Assembly (NCBI GenBank): GCA_036260415.1
Contig: DASZZX010000019.1
Location: 1-26,046 of the forward strand
Reading direction: 5' to 3'
DNA: 26,046 nucleotides
From: DASZZX01 sp036260415
GTDB lineage: Bacteria > Actinomycetota > Nitriliruptoria > Nitriliruptorales > JAHWKO01
The stretch's first letter is position 1, and each line of letters begins with the position of its first letter. Under the pieces are notes generated by a model. It made no database searches and was not told where the DNA came from. It saw nothing but the letters and a program-made list of their open reading frames with translations. Below, one piece after another: positions 22,503 to 26,046 of the stretch. The position numbers and the translations under genes were made by a program.

Positions 22503-23003
22503 GTGCGCTGCCCGAGCTGCGGCCAGGACCGGGACCGCGTCGTGGATTCTCGTCCGGCCAGCGACGCGACCGCGGTCCGGCGGCGGCGCGAGTGCCGGGC
22601 CTGCGGTACCCGCTTCACGACCTTCGAGCGTGTGGAACCACCCGACCTGCTGGTGCGCAAGAGCTCCGGTGCGCTGCAGGTCTTCGACCGCAGCAAGGTG
22701 CGTGAGGGGATGGACCGCGCGGCCAAGGGCCGGCTCGGTCCCGAGCAGCTCGACCATGCCGTCGCCGCCGTCGAAGCGTCGGTCCGGGCGCACCGCACGC
22801 GCGAGGTGACCAGCGAGCAGGTCGGCCTGCAGGTGCTCGCGCAGCTCCGCGAACTCGACGAGGTCGCCTACGTGCGCTTCGCCTCGGTGTACAAGGACTT
22901 CCAGGGGCCGGAGGACTTCGAGAAGGAGCTCAAGTCGTTGCGCAAGGACGAGGATGCGTCCGCCCGCCTGCACGACGACGCCCCGGTCGACGCTGTGACC
23001 TGA
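22503..23003 (+). CDS. nrdR: Transcriptional repressor NrdR
   Basis: Zinc-ribbon/ATP-cone repressor of ribonucleotide reductase genes, 166 residues. The N-terminus has the zinc ribbon CPSCG and CRACG with RFTTFERVE, and then the ATP-cone domain from about residue 47 (LLVRKSSGALQVFDRSKVREG) to about 137 (VAYVRFASVYKDFQ). Binding of ATP or dATP to the cone sets its oligomer state and DNA binding (family knowledge). The GTG at 22503 starts the MRCPSCG sequence universal in this family and follows GGAGGCGAGG. The frame's earlier GTG would add six residues not found in relatives. Its expected target, nrdJ, is 4.3 kb away and transcribed oppositely; I found no clear NrdR box there. Confidence 0.96.
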   Translation: MRCPSCGQDRDRVVDSRPASDATAVRRRRECRACGTRFTTFERVEPPDLLVRKSSGALQVFDRSKVREGMDRAAKGRLGPEQLDHAVAAVEASVRAHRTREVTSEQVGLQVLAQLRELDEVAYVRFASVYKDFQGPEDFEKELKSLRKDEDASARLHDDAPVDAVT

Positions 23004-23139
23004 CAGCCCCGCCCGACTGGCGCGCGACGGTGTCGACGGTGCCCCTCAAACACGCCACCCACTGGACCCCGACGGTCCCGTTGCGGACGTCGCCGTGTCA
23101 CCGATGACCTGTCAGCGGCCGTCGAGGGTTGCACGGCTG

Positions 23140-23185
23140 GATCGTGCGTCGTGATGGTCACCAGCAACCGCGAGGACGCACGATC
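23140..23185. other. 11-bp perfect inverted repeat between convergent nrdR and LysM genes
   Basis: GATCGTGCGTC at 23140-23150 pairs with GACGCACGATC at 23175-23185, loop 24 bases. It sits in the 302-bp gap 23004-23305, where I see no gene. It may form a hairpin ending the two convergent transcripts, although the long loop and missing T run are unusual. Confidence 0.45.
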
Positions 23186-23305
23186 GCGTGGGCGTCGGGG
23201 CTCGGACACGGGTGGGCAGGTCACCCTCCGGGCAAGCCACAGGCGCGCAGATCACCTCACCGGCCGGACCGGTCCAAGGAGCGCTCGGTCAGCCAGCCCG
23301 ACAGG

Positions 23306-23836
23306 TCATCGGACCGGCTCGTCAGGGGAGGGGAGGAGCACCACGGTCCAGGGGGAGACCTCCGCCCCGCGGAGCCCGTTCAGGGCGCGCAGCCGCGCGA
23401 GGTAGTCGCGTGGATCGGTCCCCTCGGGGGCGTTGGCCACGGCGACCTCCCACAGGGTGTCGCCCGGCACCACCGTCACGGTGCCACCGATCAGCGGTCG
23501 ATCCAGGTCCGCCCGCGCCCCCACCCGACCCGCCGCCACCAGCAGGACGGCGAGCACGCAGATCGCCCACACGGCCAGACGACGTCGGGTCGCGGTGCGC
23601 GAACGCACCGCCGCAGGTTCCAGGCGGGCGGGACGAGCGGGCCCGTCCTCGACGACGGCCACCGCGCGTCGGGCCGCGGTGCACGAACGCACCGCCGCCG
23701 CGCGCATCGCGCGCCGGTTTCCCGCCCCCGACCGCGGAGGCGCCCGTCGCTCGGTGGGCGTTGCATCGTCCCAGGCGGAACGGCCCAGCGCGCCAGCGTC
23801 GACGGTCACGCCCAGCCGCATGGTGGCCCCCGTCAT
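23306..23836 (-). CDS. LysM-domain membrane protein divergent from lexA (DivS/ChiZ-like position)
   Basis: A 176-residue protein with an Arg/Ala-rich cytoplasmic N-terminus, one membrane segment near residues 87-106 (LAVWAICVLAVLLVAAG) and an outer LysM domain near 120-169 (VTVVPGDTLWEVAVA). LysM binds peptidoglycan. The gene occupies the position of Rv2719c (chiZ) in Mycobacterium and divS in Corynebacterium, SOS-induced division inhibitors or cell-wall proteins, so it likely halts septation during DNA damage (inference from synteny and LexA sites). ATG at 23836 has a perfect GGAGGT 7 bases upstream. The linker holds a near-exact internal duplication of 15 residues (AAVRSCTAARRAVAV and AAVRSRTATRRRLAV, 28 residues apart). 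Confidence 0.85.
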   Translation of the reverse strand: MTGATMRLGVTVDAGALGRSAWDDATPTERRAPPRSGAGNRRAMRAAAVRSCTAARRAVAVVEDGPARPARLEPAAVRSRTATRRRLAVWAICVLAVLLVAAGRVGARADLDRPLIGGTVTVVPGDTLWEVAVANAPEGTDPRDYLARLRALNGLRGAEVSPWTVVLLPSPDEPVR

Positions 23837-23873
23837 CGTTGCACCTCCGTGATCGCGTGGTCCGCAGCCACCC

Positions 23874-23913
23874 TCGTGTCACCGCTCGACGGTAGGGGGA
23901 GGGTGTGACACGA
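23874..23913. promoter_or_regulatory. 9-bp inverted repeat upstream of the LysM gene
   Basis: TCGTGTCAC at 23874-23882 and GTGACACGA at 23905-23913 are perfect reverse complements with 22 bases between. They lie 38-77 bases upstream of the LysM start, beside the nearest LexA-like box. They may be a leader hairpin or a second regulator's site. Confidence 0.4.
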
Positions 23914-23915
23914 TC

Positions 23916-23929
23916 CGTACACACGTTCG
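23916..23929. promoter_or_regulatory. LexA-box-like site, one mismatch
   Basis: CGTAC-ACAC-GTTCG differs from the actinobacterial CGAAC-N4-GTTCG LexA box at one position. It is the site closest to the LysM gene and could make that gene SOS-inducible. Confidence 0.55.
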
Positions 23930-23949
23930 AGCGCACGAGGCCATGGTGG

Positions 23950-23963
23950 CGAACGTGCGTTCG
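23950..23963. promoter_or_regulatory. LexA (SOS) box, perfect
   Basis: CGAAC-GTGC-GTTCG exactly matches the known LexA box of actinobacteria, in the lexA/LysM divergent region. Confidence 0.9.
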
Positions 23964-23987
23964 AATGTCAAGCCGCCGAACAGGTGT

Positions 23988-24016
23988 TTGTCGCCGCGGC
24001 CGGCGCGGTGTACGGT
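23988..24016 (+). promoter_or_regulatory. Candidate lexA promoter
   Basis: TTGTCG (23988-23993), a 17-base spacer and TACGGT (24011-24016) form a fair sigma-70-type promoter. The downstream LexA box lies over the expected transcription start, which fits autorepression. Confidence 0.55.
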
Positions 24017-24023
24017 GCACCGA

Positions 24024-24037
24024 CGAACGTTCGTTCG
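24024..24037. promoter_or_regulatory. LexA (SOS) box, perfect, at the lexA transcription start
   Basis: CGAAC-GTTC-GTTCG is a perfect match, 7 bases after the candidate -10 box and 41 bases before the lexA start codon. Confidence 0.9.
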
Positions 24038-24078
24038 GTGGCCGCCTCGGCGGACAGATGGGGCAGGAGGTGCGTGTG

Positions 24079-24720
24079 ATGACACCGGCCCTTGGGGACC
24101 TGACTGACCGCCAGCAGCGCATCCTCGAGGTGATCAACTCGCACCTCGAGGCGCACGGCTACCCGCCGTCCGTGCGCGAGATCGGCGAGCAGGTGGGGCT
24201 GTCCTCCCCCTCCTCGGTGCACGCCCAGCTCGCCCAGCTCGAACGCAAGGGTTTCCTGCGGCGCGACGCCACCAAGCCGCGAGCGCTGGAGCTGCGGGTG
24301 GACGCCGACACCGACCTGGACCTGCGCCCCGCCCCGACCCGCAACGTCCCGCTGGTCGGCGAGATCGCAGCTGGCGCCCCGGTCGTCGCCGAGGAACGTG
24401 TCGAGGCGCTCCTCCCGCTGCCCCGCGAGCTCGTGGGTGAGGGGGACCTGTTCATGCTGCGTGTCCGCGGCGAGTCGATGATCGAGGCAGGCGTGCTCCC
24501 CGGCGACCTCGTGGTCGTCCGCCAACAGCCCAGTGTCGATCAGGGCGAGATGTGCGCGGCGCTGGTTGACGGCGAGGCCACAGTGAAGTTCCTGCGGCGC
24601 GCGCGCAGTGGCGAGGTCTACCTGGACCCGGCCAACGCCCGCTACGAACCGATCCCGCTGCACGCTGGGCAGGACGTGAGAATCATGGGCAAGGTCGTGA
24701 CGGTGCTGCGAAGCCTCTGA
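24079..24720 (+). CDS. lexA: SOS repressor LexA
   Basis: A 213-residue repressor of the DNA-damage response that self-cleaves with RecA filaments. The N-terminal winged helix (about 1-70) includes LTDRQQRILEVI and YPPSVREIGEQVGLSS with the recognition helix. The C-terminal S24 peptidase domain has the scissile Ala98-Gly99 in GEIAAGAPV, nucleophile Ser133 in RGESMIEAG and Lys170 in ATVKFL. ATG at 24079 is chosen, 8 bases after GGAGG; the adjoining GTG at 24076 is the only close alternative. The frame upstream overlaps the operators and is not coding. It is autoregulated through the two perfect boxes upstream. Confidence 0.97.
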   Translation: MTPALGDLTDRQQRILEVINSHLEAHGYPPSVREIGEQVGLSSPSSVHAQLAQLERKGFLRRDATKPRALELRVDADTDLDLRPAPTRNVPLVGEIAAGAPVVAEERVEALLPLPRELVGEGDLFMLRVRGESMIEAGVLPGDLVVVRQQPSVDQGEMCAALVDGEATVKFLRRARSGEVYLDPANARYEPIPLHAGQDVRIMGKVVTVLRSL

Positions 24721-24726
24721 CGCGCT

Positions 24727-24758
24727 GGCCGCCCCCAGCGCTCATCGCCCGGGCGGCC
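24727..24758. terminator. Hairpin between convergent lexA and hflX
   Basis: GGCCGCCC at 24727-24734 pairs with GGGCGGCC at 24751-24758, loop 16 bases, inside the 63-base gap between two convergent stop codons. No T run. It probably ends both transcripts. Confidence 0.45.
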
Positions 24759-24783
24759 TCCTGCGGAGCCCCACGGCGGGCAC

Positions 24784-26046
24784 TCAGACGCGGTCGCGGC
24801 GGTCGGGGCCGTCGGAGCGGTCGGGGCGCTTGGAGCGACCGGGGCGGTCGGGATCGAAGGGATCGGGGTCGAGCAGATCGCGCATCGCCAGCGCGACGTG
24901 CTCGTCGACCGTGGCGACCAGCTCGGTGCCACGCTCCGAGTGCTCCTGCTTGTGGACGTCGCCGTGTCGGTGCGCGAGGTGAACCAGCCCCGTGCGCTCG
25001 TAGGGGATGGTCACGTTGACCTGGTAGCGCAGGTCGGGCAGCCGCAGCGCGATCCGCTCGACCAGCTCGTCGATCCCCGCCCCCGTCGCCGCCGACACGC
25101 GCGCGGGCTCCAGCCCGTCGCCTCCCACCGCACGCGCGAGCCTCGCGACGTCGCCGGGATCGGCGACGTCCACCTTGTTCAGCACGAGCTGCTCGGGCAC
25201 CCGCTCAGCGCCGATCTCGGCGAGCACGTCACGCACCGCGGCCACCTGCAGCTCGGCCTCGGGGTGGTTCGCGTCGACGACGTGCAGCAGCAGGTCGGCT
25301 CGGGCGGACTCCTCCAGCGTCGACTTGAACGCCTCGACCAGGCCGTGGGGCAGCTTGCGCACGAACCCGACGGTATCGGTGACCACCACGTCGCGGCCGT
25401 CCGACAGCGACAGGCGCCGAGCAGTGGTGTCGACGGTGGCGAACAGCGCGTCTCGGACGAGGGCGTCGGCACCGGTCAGCCGGTTGAGCAGCGAGGACTT
25501 GCCCGCATTGGTGTAGCCGACCAGCGCCACGGTCGGCACACGGTTGCGAGCCCGCTCCTGGGACTTGGTGCGACGGATCCGCTCGTGCGTCTCGAGATCG
25601 TCCTTCAGCTTGCGGATGCGACGGTGGATGCGCCGGCGGTCAACCTCCAGCTGGGACTCGCCCGGGCCACGCGTCCCGATGCGTCCCTCCTGCCGCGACA
25701 GCGCCTCGCCCCAGCCCCGCAGGCGGGGCAGCAGGTAGGTCAGTTGCGCCAACTCGACCTGCGTCTTGCCCTCCCGCGACGTGGCGTGCTGGGCGAAGAT
25801 GTCGAGGATCACGATGGTGCGGTCGAGGACCTTCTGACGCACCTCCTCCTCCAGGTTGCGCTGCTGCGCCGGGGTTAGCTCTTCGTCGAAGATCACAGCG
25901 TCGGCGCCGCACGCCGCGAGGACACGACGCAGCTCCGACACCTTGCCCCTGCCGATGTAGGTAGCCGGGTCGGGCGCGGACCGACGCTGCACGATCCGGT
26001 CGACGACCTCGCCCCCGGCGGTCTCGACGAGCGCCTCGAGCTCGTC
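24784..26046 (-). CDS. hflX: GTPase HflX (5' end beyond the window)
   Basis: Ribosome-associated GTPase that rescues stalled ribosomes under stress; 420 residues are present and the N-terminus is cut off by the window edge. The HflX domain has DPATYIGRGKVSELR, FDEELTPAQQRNLEE and GPGESQLEVDRRRIHRRI. The GTPase domain then shows GYTNAGKSSLLNRL (P-loop), ATVDTTARR (switch), DTVGFVRKLPHGL and LNKVDV. The final 25 residues are a charged Asp/Arg/Pro tail. It is convergent with lexA, and its presence near lexA repeats the mycobacterial order. The frame is open to the last base of the window. Confidence 0.96.
   Translation of the reverse strand, partial: DELEALVETAGGEVVDRIVQRRSAPDPATYIGRGKVSELRRVLAACGADAVIFDEELTPAQQRNLEEEVRQKVLDRTIVILDIFAQHATSREGKTQVELAQLTYLLPRLRGWGEALSRQEGRIGTRGPGESQLEVDRRRIHRRIRKLKDDLETHERIRRTKSQERARNRVPTVALVGYTNAGKSSLLNRLTGADALVRDALFATVDTTARRLSLSDGRDVVVTDTVGFVRKLPHGLVEAFKSTLEESARADLLLHVVDANHPEAELQVAAVRDVLAEIGAERVPEQLVLNKVDVADPGDVARLARAVGGDGLEPARVSAATGAGIDELVERIALRLPDLRYQVNVTIPYERTGLVHLAHRHGDVHKQEHSERGTELVATVDEHVALAMRDLLDPDPFDPDRPGRSKRPDRSDGPDRRDRV

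Overview
The window is very GC-rich and densely coded. It has many GTG starts, strong GGAGG-type ribosome binding sites and CGAAC-N4-GTTCG LexA boxes. Together with a B12-dependent NrdJ, a DUF1918 protein, a luciferase-like flavoprotein and the order nrdR - LysM gene - lexA - hflX (the same as around Rv2718c-Rv2725c in Mycobacterium), this points to Actinomycetota, perhaps a deep-branching group. The taxon is inferred from gene content only. No tRNA, rRNA, CRISPR array or transposase was seen.

Left part (1-11,790): aromatic and tryptophan catabolism. A truncated benzoate/2-aminobenzoate-CoA ligase (leftward) diverges from tryptophan 2,3-dioxygenase and a kynureninase-like PLP enzyme (rightward). 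After an M50 protease with CBS domains and three small proteins comes a leftward operon: luciferase-like flavoprotein, fused FAD monooxygenase/Old Yellow Enzyme of the 2-aminobenzoyl-CoA monooxygenase/reductase type, SDR dehydrogenase, RidA-family protein, DapA-family aldolase, and finally a TrpB2-type tryptophan synthase beta chain. Three junctions in this operon overlap (two GTGA overlaps and one 11-base overlap). The reading I favour is tryptophan -> kynurenine -> anthranilate -> 2-aminobenzoyl-CoA -> dearomatised CoA ester, with no kynurenine formamidase gene visible.

Middle (12,000-18,244): a glyoxalase/VOC pseudogene with several frameshifts, a strong hairpin, then one 1,897-codon gene for class II ribonucleotide reductase NrdJ carrying three inteins of 357, 153 and 439 residues. 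They make up half of the primary product. Two of them sit directly against active-site cysteines. The spliced enzyme would be 948 residues.

Right part (18,545-26,046): a SixA-type phosphatase, a copper amine oxidase that appears split into two adjacent genes, a GNAT acetyltransferase with an extra C-terminal domain, NrdR, a LysM membrane protein, LexA and HflX (truncated by the window edge). Three LexA-box-like sites lie in the lexA/LysM divergent region. Several short direct duplications with periods of 16, 27-28 or 84 bp occur between, and once within, genes.
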